DNA of 11,913 nt from DAOVQB01 sp023128935 (GCA_030628905.1 DAOVQB010000142.1:1-11913), one strand, 5' to 3'. Counted from the first letter of the stretch, positions 1-7,486 are shown. The notes: generated from the letters alone by a model not told the origin. A program made the numbers and translations.

Positions 1-233
1 AGATCTGAGGAGTCTAGCCAACGCCCTGAGCACCTTCAACCCCATTCTTCGGCAGGCAGGCAGAGACGTCCTCCCTTTTCTCCAAGCAGGGCGTCGCTTC
101 CCCTCCCGAAGCTCAGTAACTCCCCCAGCTCGGTAACTCCCGAAGCTCAGTAACTCTCCAAGCTCAGCAATTACCGGCCCCGAAGCTCGCCACGCCCTAC
201 ACTTACAGTGACCAGGCCTTGTGGGAGAAACCC
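1..233. other. Non-coding flank downstream of the C25 protease gene
   Basis: No reading frame with coding character is visible here. The stretch lies beyond the stop codon of the minus-strand protease gene (TAG, 234-236). It contains a GGCA triplet run near 52-62 and a 17-bp tandem repeat, listed separately. I see no convincing intrinsic terminator for the protease: the only stem near its stop codon is short, imperfect and lacks a T-run on the transcript. Confidence 0.6.
105..172. repeat. 17-bp tandem repeat, four units
   Basis: Four head-to-tail 17-bp units lie at 105-121, 122-138, 139-155 and 156-172. Units 1 and 3 are identical (CCCGAAGCTCAGTAACT). Unit 2 differs at three positions and unit 4 is more diverged. 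A degenerate fifth copy beginning CCCGAAGCTC follows at about 179-195 after a short interruption. Unit length is not a multiple of three over the array as a whole and no gene covers it. It is contiguous, with no spacers, so it is not a CRISPR. Confidence 0.85.
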
Positions 234-3200
234 CTACTTGACCATGAGAACACGCCGGTGGACTGAGCGACCCGCGGCCTCAAGACGCATCAGATATAAG
301 CCAGATGAGAGCATCTGACCGTTCCCATCCCGGCCATCCCATTCGAGGCAGTGCGTTCCAGCGGGCAGCGACTCATCCAGGATAACGCGAACCACGCGAC
401 CCTGGGGATCCAACACGCGCAGTTTGGTTGACACCTCGGAACCAGCACCCCCAGGAATACCGAAGGCAACGTCCACCGGCTTCCCGCAGAGCAGGGGGTT
501 TGGCCCAGCCCGGTGCAACGCCAGTTGCATCCCGCCGGCCGACGGCACCAGCACTGTTGCACGTGGGCCACTAAGGGTGTGCCCGTCGGATAGCACGACC
601 TTGATGGAATATTGGTAGGTCCCGGGAGTACCGGGACTGTCGTCGAAGGCGTAATGCTGCACGCCACAGCCACCCTTGCCCGGCACTTCTCCTATGAGCA
701 CCGCGGAGCCCCCATCCGGCCCGGAGCGTAGAATGAAGAAGGCTTGCACCGCTTCACCGCTGGACCAGGCAAGATGCACGCACCCCTGCCCATCCACATG
801 AGCCTCCTCCAGCGTCACCCGAATACCCACCGCTTCAGCGGGGGTAAAACGGTTGCTGTTGACGCTGTCACGGTGCCTCATCGGCCATGGGTTGTCCGCT
901 GGATCGAACGGCACTGTGGCAAGATCATAGACATACAGCGTGAGGTCCTCTTTGGCCTGTCCCACCAGGTTCTGGTAGCCATCGCCATCCACATCCCAGG
1001 CAGCCAGCGACTGCATCAGAGGAAGACCGCCGAATGGAAGGGGGAAGCCTGCCGCCGGTTTCCCCTCCCAGGTATAGGCATGGATCTGCTTGGCATTGTC
1101 GGCAAACACGATCTCCGGGCGACTGTCCTCATCAACGTTGGCCAGGATGCTGGACCCGAACCTGGTTGACCCGCCCGGCCCAACCTGAACAGGGAAGCCA
1201 TCAACAATTTCTCCGTTAGTGGCATTCCATACCCAGAGCTTCCCCTGGCTCTCGACAAGAGCGACTTCGGGCCCAGCATAGTCCGCGTTGAGCTCGCCGA
1301 TGACCGGCTCGGGCTGCACATCGTAGTCATCAAACGCCTTGTCCAACAAGGCCTCCCAGACCAGAACCGCCTCGCCCTGGCCGAAGAGGTCCTCCTCGTA
1401 CTCGATGCACCAGAGCCTGTCGTAGAGCACCATGAAGATCTCATCCATCCCGTCGCCATCCACATCCGCCAGGCTGGCCGCGGAGTTGCCTCTCGTATCC
1501 GTGCTGGCCCCGAGATCCGAATACTTCAGACCTCCCTCGAAACCCGGAACATCTTCCCCTGTTTTTCCATCCACCACACGCAGGGACTTGCGATTGCGCA
1601 GCAGCAGGACGATGTCCAGATCGTCGTTGCTATCAACATACCCGACGGCAGGAGACTGGTAGAGAAATCTGTCCTCGAAATCCGTCAACCGTCCATCGGT
1701 GCCGGCCTTGAACGGCTGTCCATTGCAGTCGAGCACGAAGAGGCCCTCATGGTTTTTCTCTCCGGCGCAGAAGATGACCTCTAACGTTCCGTTCTTGTCC
1801 AGATCAGCCAGCGCCGGAGAGTTCCACGCGATGGAGATCCTCTCTGAGAGATCATAGGTCCAGTTCGGTGAGCCCCCCCCGCGGCTCCAACAGCCGACGT
1901 ACTCGTTTGTTTTGGATATGGCGACCAGCTCCGTCATCCCGTCTCCGTCGAGATCTCCCACGGCCGCTTTTGCCCAAAACTCATCTCCCTCATACTCCGG
2001 TGCTGAAAAGGGGCCGGTCGTAAACACATTGCCGTCACCGTTGACTACCTCTGAACCGTTACCGTGGAAGGCGTAGAGCCCATCGCCCCCAAAGATGATC
2101 TCGCGGTACTTGACGCCCCCGAATCCGTCTACAATGTGATCCAGCTCGCAGATCAGTGGCGAGGCAGGCTGCGAGATCCCGAGCTCATGCGGCCAACCCT
2201 CGAGCATGGCCGGACGCGTGAAACCAGAGACAATGGCAGAGGGGAAACCCACATTCCCCCCGGCGTCCACAGAGCGCACCCCGTATTGATACTCCGTGCG
2301 CGGATCCAGACCGATGTCCATCGCATAACGATGGTCCTGCAGGATCCCATGGCTTACCTCGACCCAGATCCCCGATTCCACCGGGGCGCGCAGGACCTTG
2401 TATCCGATAACCTCGCCACCCCCCGGGTCCTCAGCCTCACTCCAGTACAGGAGCATGTCATCGGACGCGTGGCCCTTGACGATGAGTGAATCGGGGGGAT
2501 CTGGCCTCTGCAGATCCACGGTGCGCGCATGCAGGATCTGGTCCGGCTCAAGGAAGGTGTCGATCACGGCGAAGGTGAACTGAGCCTCGCTTTGATGGGC
2601 AGGCTCGTAGGTCAGCAAGAGCGGACCGACCAACGCCGTGTCTCCCGGTTCGATCTCCCTGATTCCCAGCCCGGAGGGCTCTGCGGTCAGGTACTCGAAA
2701 TCCTCCATACGAGCCATCAGATGACTGGCGGTCCCCTTGCCCTTGTTGATCAGCCCCAACCAGACCTTGGCAACATTCTCCTGGCCCGACTCGCCTTCCT
2801 GGTTCATCGCCACATCCAGCACCGGCCTGGCCACCTCAAAGCAGAGTGTGCGCGTCAGCGATTGCCCGGAGACCTCCAGCCGTAGCGCGAGCGGCAGGCG
2901 AATCATGTCGCCCTCGCCCCAGGTCTCTTCCGGCGGGCAAGAGGCAATGGAAAACAGGAAAGCATCGCAGGCCTGCTCAGATCCCGCCGCCAGCGATTCG
3001 ATCACCGCCGTGGAATCGATGAATTCCGCGAAGCCTGCGGGGGTTCCCTCGTCCTCTGGTGTTGAGGCGATGGTCTGTAGGCACATCTGGACGCTATCGG
3101 CCCCGTCATCACCTTCATTCGCGAGGGTCAGCCTCAGCCGGATCGTCTCGCCCACCTCGATCCGTTCATTCCCGTTGCCCCGGCTCTCAGTCTGACCGTC

Positions 3201-5552
3201 ATCGATAATCGCGATCTCGCGCACCACTAATGCAGGGCCACTGGCCGGGCTTACTACGGCCCCAGTCACGGTCTTGGGCAGGTATCCGGGCGCAGTGGCA
3301 GTCACCTGGAAGGAGCCCTCGGTCTTTGGCCAGAAGGGAAACTCGACGCTTCCGTCCGCACCCGTCAGACCAACCGCATAGACCTCATCCTCCTTTTGTA
3401 CACACACCCGGGCACCCTCTGTCCCGCCCCCGACGGATACGGTAAGCGTACCTGAGCCCAGGGGCACCTGGGCGTTGAACACCAGCTCCATCTCCGATGG
3501 GGTCGCCCGCCAGACCATCATTCCGGGGTCACCCAAGAGAACATAGCTGAAGAGCAGAAACCGATCCTGCTCCCGACCGGAATTCACGCTGTCGGGGATC
3601 GCATGGGCAGCCTGGGCACCAAACAGGCCATCTCCCAGTGTCCCCCCCCTCTCCAGGAAGAGATAATAGAAGAAGTCCTCTGCATACGGTCTCGCCCTGC
3701 TGGGCCAATTGACATGGGTGGTGGCGATATTCCCGATGGCTCCGTGCCCCTCGAGCATGAGGAGAAGTTCGGCAAAGGAGTCATACTCAATCGCCGCGGA
3801 TTTGCAGTTTATCGCGTAGCTCCAGAAGAAATGCCCCCCGTGGCCGTTTTGGATCTGTCCCAGGTCTGAGATCGTAATCCGGTCCTGATGGCTCACGCCG
3901 CTGCCGATGGCCCACCGGTCGCGGTCGGCGTGACCGGCCTGGAAAACGAAGCCATACCCATTGTTGATGTGTTCCAGCGTATTGGACTGATTCTCAACAG
4001 CCGCCAGCGGATGCGGCTTCTGGGGATGCACCTGCCAGTATTCAGCCCGTTCGAGCAGCATGTCCAACTGCATGGACGAGGTCACCCCCAGTTGGACCAA
4101 AACGTTCTCCATCGCGAAACAGTCTTCGGCCCCGTCATTGACGTCCTGGGTGCAGATCAGGTTGCCCAACTTATCAGTGCGGCAATGCTCTTCATCGCAG
4201 GGATTGGCGCCACAGTCGAATCCATTATCCGGATTCTTGGCCCAGTTCAGGATCCGGGACCACTCGATGTGAAAAAGCACTTCGCCAAGCAAGAGCCCGC
4301 GGTCCAGATACCCGTCACGGAGGGGTGTCTTTACATAGATGAAGTACTTGTCGAGGAAATCGCGCACCTGCTGGGCGTTCTTCGCGCTGACCCTCCCGAC
4401 CTGAATCTCCGGAGTGAAGTCCACGAAATCTCCCCCCCCATCATTGGGGGGAAAGTGGTCTGCCTCGCCAAAGATGCCATCGGCGTCGGCATCCCAGGTC
4501 CCGTCCAGGCAAGCGTAGTAGTAGTCGGAGGCAACTGTAGTCCCGAGCCCCAGATTGGAAAGCCCCCAACTCAGCACATAGCGGGTGGGAAGGAGCGTGA
4601 CGTCCGCCCCCAGGAGCGCCCACCGCAATCCCCAGTGCACATAGGCATCCTTGAGAAAGCAGCGGATCTGTTCGGGCAGATCTACCCCGGAGGGATACAA
4701 ATCTTGGATCTCATCCGTCGTGATCACTACGGCCGGATGCCCGCAGTCGGTCTTCCAATCGGCTAGTGCTTGCCATTCGGCAACCATGTCAGCATCGGGA
4801 GGAACAATGATTACGTATTCCACCAGGCAGCCCTCACACGACCAGATCTGATCAGGAGGAAACCCCTGCTCCACGAGAAGAACGGTGCCTGCCGCGTCAC
4901 CCGCGCTGAGGGCCTCGGCCCTCGTGGTCAACTCGAAACGCTGCCGTGCGAGCATTCCGAGCGCTGTCTGATCTCCGGACTCCAGTGCTACCACCAGGCG
5001 CGCCTTGCGAATCCACTGGAGCTGGCCGGATGTGGGCTCGAAACGCACTGGGTTCACGCGTATGACGGCGTGCCGTGAGCCAGATGAGAGTTCGAAGACC
5101 GCAATGAGTCGAACCGTCTCGGATGGAAAGAAACCATCGCGGGCATATGTCTCCGGATCTGGCTCCGCGGTCGGCGCAGTGGTGTCCTCGAAAGAGCGCG
5201 CCCCGGCATAGGGAACGACCGGGAAATCAAGCTGTTCTACGCTTTCCTCCAGAATCTCCAGATGCACCGCTGCAACGGTCTGTCCGGCGGGCAGGGGAAG
5301 GCGAACGCGCACTGATGGTACGGCGGGGTCTCCGATCGAGACCAATAATTCACTGCCAGGAAGCTGGATCTGCGACCAGGGTCCACCGGCATCAGAGGCA
5401 ATAACCCTCAGGCTCTCGAAGGAAAGTGCTTGCTCCACTTGCTGGGTTCCCGCCATGGCGGGCCAGGCAACCGCCAGCATTAGGAGTGGGAATAGCCCAG
5501 CATTTACGCTCAGCCATCGGGTCGGCGAAATTGCGGATCTCGCGGATCTCAT
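234..5552 (-). CDS. Secreted gingipain-like (peptidase family C25) multidomain cysteine protease with FG-GAP propeller and FlgD-like C-terminus
   Basis: Predicted exported, surface-attached or released cysteine endopeptidase of 1772 aa. Visible domains in order: signal peptide (1-34, cut after AMA); gingipain-type propeptide (about 35-240); C25 catalytic domain (about 244-690) with His541 in QAGHAD and Cys583 in AINCKS, the family's His/Cys dyad; an acidic DADADG loop near 350-362 (probable Ca2+ site); a five-Cys insert (C447, 452, 457, 467, 478); an Ig-like/carboxypeptidase-regulatory-like segment (about 690-770); two CARDB-like regions (about 774-1010); fibronectin III (about 1018-1110); FG-GAP/VCBS repeats (about 1120-1572; e.g. 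DLDGDG, DVDGDG near 1199, 1362, 1523) closing with a WPMRHRD motif; a second FN3-like segment; and a FlgD-like domain (about 1683-1772), like C-terminal domains that act as sorting signals in type IX secretion. The start is supported by AAAGGGAG 8 bases upstream. It is far longer than classical gingipains' catalytic part. Substrate is unknown. Three G8 tracts are discussed in the findings. Confidence 0.92.
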   Translation of the reverse strand: MRSARSAISPTRWLSVNAGLFPLLMLAVAWPAMAGTQQVEQALSFESLRVIASDAGGPWSQIQLPGSELLVSIGDPAVPSVRVRLPLPAGQTVAAVHLEILEESVEQLDFPVVPYAGARSFEDTTAPTAEPDPETYARDGFFPSETVRLIAVFELSSGSRHAVIRVNPVRFEPTSGQLQWIRKARLVVALESGDQTALGMLARQRFELTTRAEALSAGDAAGTVLLVEQGFPPDQIWSCEGCLVEYVIIVPPDADMVAEWQALADWKTDCGHPAVVITTDEIQDLYPSGVDLPEQIRCFLKDAYVHWGLRWALLGADVTLLPTRYVLSWGLSNLGLGTTVASDYYYACLDGTWDADADGIFGEADHFPPNDGGGDFVDFTPEIQVGRVSAKNAQQVRDFLDKYFIYVKTPLRDGYLDRGLLLGEVLFHIEWSRILNWAKNPDNGFDCGANPCDEEHCRTDKLGNLICTQDVNDGAEDCFAMENVLVQLGVTSSMQLDMLLERAEYWQVHPQKPHPLAAVENQSNTLEHINNGYGFVFQAGHADRDRWAIGSGVSHQDRITISDLGQIQNGHGGHFFWSYAINCKSAAIEYDSFAELLLMLEGHGAIGNIATTHVNWPSRARPYAEDFFYYLFLERGGTLGDGLFGAQAAHAIPDSVNSGREQDRFLLFSYVLLGDPGMMVWRATPSEMELVFNAQVPLGSGTLTVSVGGGTEGARVCVQKEDEVYAVGLTGADGSVEFPFWPKTEGSFQVTATAPGYLPKTVTGAVVSPASGPALVVREIAIIDDGQTESRGNGNERIEVGETIRLRLTLANEGDDGADSVQMCLQTIASTPEDEGTPAGFAEFIDSTAVIESLAAGSEQACDAFLFSIASCPPEETWGEGDMIRLPLALRLEVSGQSLTRTLCFEVARPVLDVAMNQEGESGQENVAKVWLGLINKGKGTASHLMARMEDFEYLTAEPSGLGIREIEPGDTALVGPLLLTYEPAHQSEAQFTFAVIDTFLEPDQILHARTVDLQRPDPPDSLIVKGHASDDMLLYWSEAEDPGGGEVIGYKVLRAPVESGIWVEVSHGILQDHRYAMDIGLDPRTEYQYGVRSVDAGGNVGFPSAIVSGFTRPAMLEGWPHELGISQPASPLICELDHIVDGFGGVKYREIIFGGDGLYAFHGNGSEVVNGDGNVFTTGPFSAPEYEGDEFWAKAAVGDLDGDGMTELVAISKTNEYVGCWSRGGGSPNWTYDLSERISIAWNSPALADLDKNGTLEVIFCAGEKNHEGLFVLDCNGQPFKAGTDGRLTDFEDRFLYQSPAVGYVDSNDDLDIVLLLRNRKSLRVVDGKTGEDVPGFEGGLKYSDLGASTDTRGNSAASLADVDGDGMDEIFMVLYDRLWCIEYEEDLFGQGEAVLVWEALLDKAFDDYDVQPEPVIGELNADYAGPEVALVESQGKLWVWNATNGEIVDGFPVQVGPGGSTRFGSSILANVDEDSRPEIVFADNAKQIHAYTWEGKPAAGFPLPFGGLPLMQSLAAWDVDGDGYQNLVGQAKEDLTLYVYDLATVPFDPADNPWPMRHRDSVNSNRFTPAEAVGIRVTLEEAHVDGQGCVHLAWSSGEAVQAFFILRSGPDGGSAVLIGEVPGKGGCGVQHYAFDDSPGTPGTYQYSIKVVLSDGHTLSGPRATVLVPSAGGMQLALHRAGPNPLLCGKPVDVAFGIPGGAGSEVSTKLRVLDPQGRVVRVILDESLPAGTHCLEWDGRDGNGQMLSSGLYLMRLEAAGRSVHRRVLMVK

Positions 5553-5706
5553 AGATGATCTCCCTTTATGTCCTCACGCGCCTGCCCCTTGAATGGGTTT
5601 CACCCCACGCAGAGCGGCAGGTTTCAAGGCCTCGTGTCCGCGCCCAAGAACTGGTTTCTGGATGGCCCAATGAGACGCTCGGAAAGCGCCAAACAGCAAG
5701 CATACC

Positions 5707-5736
5707 ATGCTAGCAGAGGCCTTTCTGGCCTGTCAA
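5707..5736 (-). promoter_or_regulatory. Predicted sigma70-like promoter of the C25 protease gene
   Basis: On the minus strand, a perfect -35 hexamer TTGACA (5736-5731) is followed after 18 bases by TAGCAT (5712-5707, 4 of 6 matches to TATAAT). A TG one base before it makes an extended -10. The predicted start of transcription would be near 5700, about 150 bases before the ATG. The 18-bp spacer holds an inverted repeat listed separately. Confidence 0.5.
5717..5731. promoter_or_regulatory. Inverted repeat in the protease promoter spacer (candidate operator)
   Basis: AGGCC, 5-base centre TTTCT, GGCCT: a perfect 5-bp-arm inverted repeat. It occupies the spacer of the predicted protease promoter and overlaps the -35 hexamer by one base, the position at which a dimeric regulator could block or realign the promoter. 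Regulator unknown; the symmetry could also be chance. Confidence 0.35.
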
Positions 5737-5813
5737 TTGTGGCCCCGCATCGGTCGCCGGATACGAAATCCAACACCAGCGTGGGTTTTTTCCCTTCTGG
5801 GGTCGTTTTTCTC

Positions 5814-5842
5814 TTGCCACGTTTTCGAACGCTTGCTATTGA
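5814..5842 (+). promoter_or_regulatory. Possible promoter of the HU gene
   Basis: TTGCCA (5814-5819, 5 of 6 matches to the -35 consensus), 17-bp spacer, then TATTGA (5837-5842, 3 of 6) preceded by TGC as an extended -10. It would start transcription about 55 bases before the HU start codon. It is the best candidate I find on this strand, but the -10 is weak. Confidence 0.35.
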
Positions 5843-5903
5843 GAGCATCGTCAAGTGAGTTCCAAAGCGAAAGCGTTCTAAGGGTTGGAAAAGGAGAGCC
5901 ACG

Positions 5904-6266
5904 ATGACGAAGACGGATCTCATCAATTCACTGTTGGCGGAGGCTGTCAAGGACGCCAAGTCAAAGGGCAAGGGCACAGAACCCGAGTTCGACAAGAGGC
6001 AGGTAAAACTGTTCTTGGACATGCTGACCGAGGTTGTCCGCAAGGAGATCAAGAAGGCCGGCGAGGTGCCGCTGACGGGCCTCGGAAAGTTCAAGGTGCA
6101 GAAGCGCAAGGCGCGCATCGGTCGCAATCCACAGACCGGCGAAGCGATCAAGATCCCCGCGAAGAAGGTGGTCAAGTTCACGGTGGCCAAGGCGCTCAAG
6201 GACCTGATCGCCCCGCCCAAGAAAAAGGCCACGAAAAAGACCGCCAAGAAAAAGGCTCGTCGCTAG
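5904..6266 (+). CDS. HU/IHF-family nucleoid protein with inserted loop and lysine-rich C-terminal tail
   Basis: Histone-like DNA-bending protein of 120 aa, expected to act as a dimer on the nucleoid. The beta-arm signature is clear: GLGKFKVQKRKARIGRNPQT at about 59-78 with RNPQTGE (74-80) carrying the intercalating proline, then IPAKKVVKF and the helix AKALKDLI. Two departures from the usual ~90-aa HU are visible. First, about ten extra residues, rich in Lys, Gly and Glu (around 20-30), separate the N-terminal helices. Second, residues 103-120 form a PP-KKK-ATKK-TAKKKARR-type basic tail reminiscent of histone H1/HU-tail fusions, likely giving nonspecific DNA binding. The start is supported by AAGGAGA a few bases upstream. 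It stands alone, divergent from the protease gene. Assignment to HU rather than IHF is not certain because the class diagnostic is dimer partner and tail. Confidence 0.95.
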   Translation: MTKTDLINSLLAEAVKDAKSKGKGTEPEFDKRQVKLFLDMLTEVVRKEIKKAGEVPLTGLGKFKVQKRKARIGRNPQTGEAIKIPAKKVVKFTVAKALKDLIAPPKKKATKKTAKKKARR

Positions 6267-6517
6267 AACAAGCCATCGGTTCTTGGGCTTTGAGCCATCC
6301 GCAGAGGGTAGCGATCCCAACGTGGGTCGCTATCCTCTTGCGCTCTCAGTACACGGCGTGCGACGGTCCCGCTTCCTCCGCCGTAGCTCAATCCGGGCAC
6401 GCGAGCCCGCCACCACGGTGGCAGCCGGCGTTAGCAGCCCGAGCCAGCCCTGAAGCGACCATAGGCCTCAGCGCAAACAGCTATTGCTCGCGCGCTAGGG
6501 TTATGAACGCATCAGGT
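6267..6517. other. Intergenic region between convergent HU and zinc-ribbon protein genes
   Basis: About 250 bases without a credible gene. It has the strong hairpin at 6301-6341 and two adjoining smaller stems: CGGGC/GCCCG with a 6-base loop (about 6394-6409) and GCCAC/GTGGC with a 4-base loop (6409-6422). Both genes end toward it, so a shared termination zone is plausible. Confidence 0.5.
6301..6341. terminator. Strong long hairpin between convergent genes (candidate bidirectional terminator)
   Basis: Left arm 6303-6319 (AGAGGGTAGCGATCCCA) pairs with right arm 6323-6338 (TGGGTCGCTATCCTCT) around a 3-base ACG loop, with one G-T pair and one bulged T; GC at each end extends the stem past a bulge. 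It begins 34 bases past the HU stop and lies between convergent genes. No T-run follows on either strand, so factor-independent termination is not assured. It could instead stabilise mRNA 3' ends. Confidence 0.55.
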
Positions 6518-7486
6518 CTAGATCTTCTTAATCAATCTGTTGATGTCGATGGAATCCTCCCCGACAGCAATCCGCCTTTGCAGGATCTTGTAGTCCGGCA
6601 AGGGAACCGTGAAATGAATGATCTTCCCGCATTCTGGACACTTCACATCGAAGATGTGACCCCAGTTTCGGCATGCGAAGCGCTTGAGAATCGCCTCCCG
6701 CCCTGTGTCCTGCGAGCGGATCACCTCGCGACAGGCAGCCGTCGTGTCTTCCCGTAGCCCCGTCATCTGATTCTGGAAATCCATACCCCTGTACCCGCAC
6801 TCTTCGCACACGATGCGATGGAGAAGCCAGTTCTCCTGCTGGATGCGGCAGAGATACCGATCCCCTGGCGTCTCGTGGAACTGCGTGTACAACTGGCACA
6901 AGTCCCAGACCCTGCGCAGAAAACCACCCTGCACGCCGGCGGGATCTGCCGCACCTTCAGCAGCCAGCAGCGAGTCCGACTGAAGCCCATAAAGCCAGGA
7001 CAGATGCTGCAGATGGAAACCAAGGAAAGTCCCCGGGGGGATGGGAAAGCGCGTCACGATCAGCTCCAGCATCTGGCGACCCATGGTCAGTTTCTCGTCT
7101 TGATTGACCCGCACGAACTCCGACAGGAGTGTGCTCAGGCGCGTTGACAGCGTATCGGCAATGCCGTCGGTAATAAGGATCCCAAACGGTCCATCCAGTC
7201 GGTAACGCGGGGCAACTTGACTCCTATTGAAGTCCTCGACCCAGCCCAATAGATCGCGAACTCCGGTATAGGTCGCTGCGATATCCAATCCGCTGAGACC
7301 GATCTCTTCCACGCGCTGGTCGATTTCCACCGTGGCCCAGTCCACGAGATCCTGTCCATTTGGCAGATGGTCACCCGGATCAACGGCATCGACGCTCAGC
7401 CACGGTAGCAGCATAAACCCCGCGGCCAACGCTATCGCGACGACCCTCGCAGTGGTCCGAATAGTTGCCACCTTCATCGTACCCAT
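6518..7486 (-). CDS. Exported protein of unknown function with split zinc-ribbon-like CxxC pairs
   Basis: I do not recognise a named family. The 322-aa product has a signal peptide (basic RTTAR, hydrophobic stretch about 13-30, probable cut after VDA at 34). The middle (about 40-220) looks helical, with LSTRLSTLLSEF and QMLELIVTRF. The C-terminal third carries two CxxC knuckles, CEEC (227-230) and CPEC (283-286), about 50 residues apart, with an extra Cys272; this spacing fits a zinc ribbon or rubredoxin-like knuckle with a large insert. Paired cysteines in an exported protein could instead form disulfides. Two starts are possible: ATG at 7486 (GGGGG 5 bases upstream) or ATG at 7477 (AAGGA 8 bases upstream); the latter gives a cleaner signal peptide beginning MKVATIR. 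It is followed by no same-strand gene. acpS lies upstream on the same strand, but the 226-base repeat-bearing gap argues against an operon. Confidence 0.75.
   Translation of the reverse strand: MGTMKVATIRTTARVVAIALAAGFMLLPWLSVDAVDPGDHLPNGQDLVDWATVEIDQRVEEIGLSGLDIAATYTGVRDLLGWVEDFNRSQVAPRYRLDGPFGILITDGIADTLSTRLSTLLSEFVRVNQDEKLTMGRQMLELIVTRFPIPPGTFLGFHLQHLSWLYGLQSDSLLAAEGAADPAGVQGGFLRRVWDLCQLYTQFHETPGDRYLCRIQQENWLLHRIVCEECGYRGMDFQNQMTGLREDTTAACREVIRSQDTGREAILKRFACRNWGHIFDVKCPECGKIIHFTVPLPDYKILQRRIAVGEDSIDINRLIKKI

Larger units (their letters stand above)
5553..5903. other. Divergent intergenic region between the C25 protease and HU genes
   Basis: This 351-base gap separates two divergently transcribed genes. 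It holds a good sigma70-type promoter for the protease, a weaker one for HU, an inverted repeat in the protease promoter spacer, and T-rich runs at about 5785-5791 and 5806-5811. Frames that cross it extend antisense through HU and are not credible genes. The inferred protease leader is long (about 150 bases); I see no recognised riboswitch in it. Confidence 0.6.

Noticed and set aside
105..195. CRISPR array
   Set aside because: This array and those at 7539-7650 and 8196-8258 have 16-21-bp units placed head to tail without unique spacers, and no cas gene is nearby.
3888..4766. 292-codon plus-strand open frame
   Set aside because: It lies wholly antisense to the C25 catalytic domain, which has clear family motifs; the open frame is a by-product of GC-rich codon use, and its translation matches nothing I recognise.
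5624..6247. 207-codon minus-strand frame with a hydrophobic N-terminus
   Set aside because: It is antisense to almost all of HU; the apparent hydrophobic start is the complement of the lysine-rich tail codons, a known artefact.
6380..6450. tRNA-like segment (TAGCTCAA with GCTC/GAGC stem)
   Set aside because: The putative D-loop is too long, no 5-bp anticodon stem with a 7-base loop follows, and no T-arm GTTCRA motif is present.
5885..6757. 290-codon plus-strand open frame across HU and the 3' end of the zinc-ribbon gene
   Set aside because: It reads HU in the wrong frame (translation rich in Gly, Gln and Arg) and then runs antisense to the minus-strand gene.
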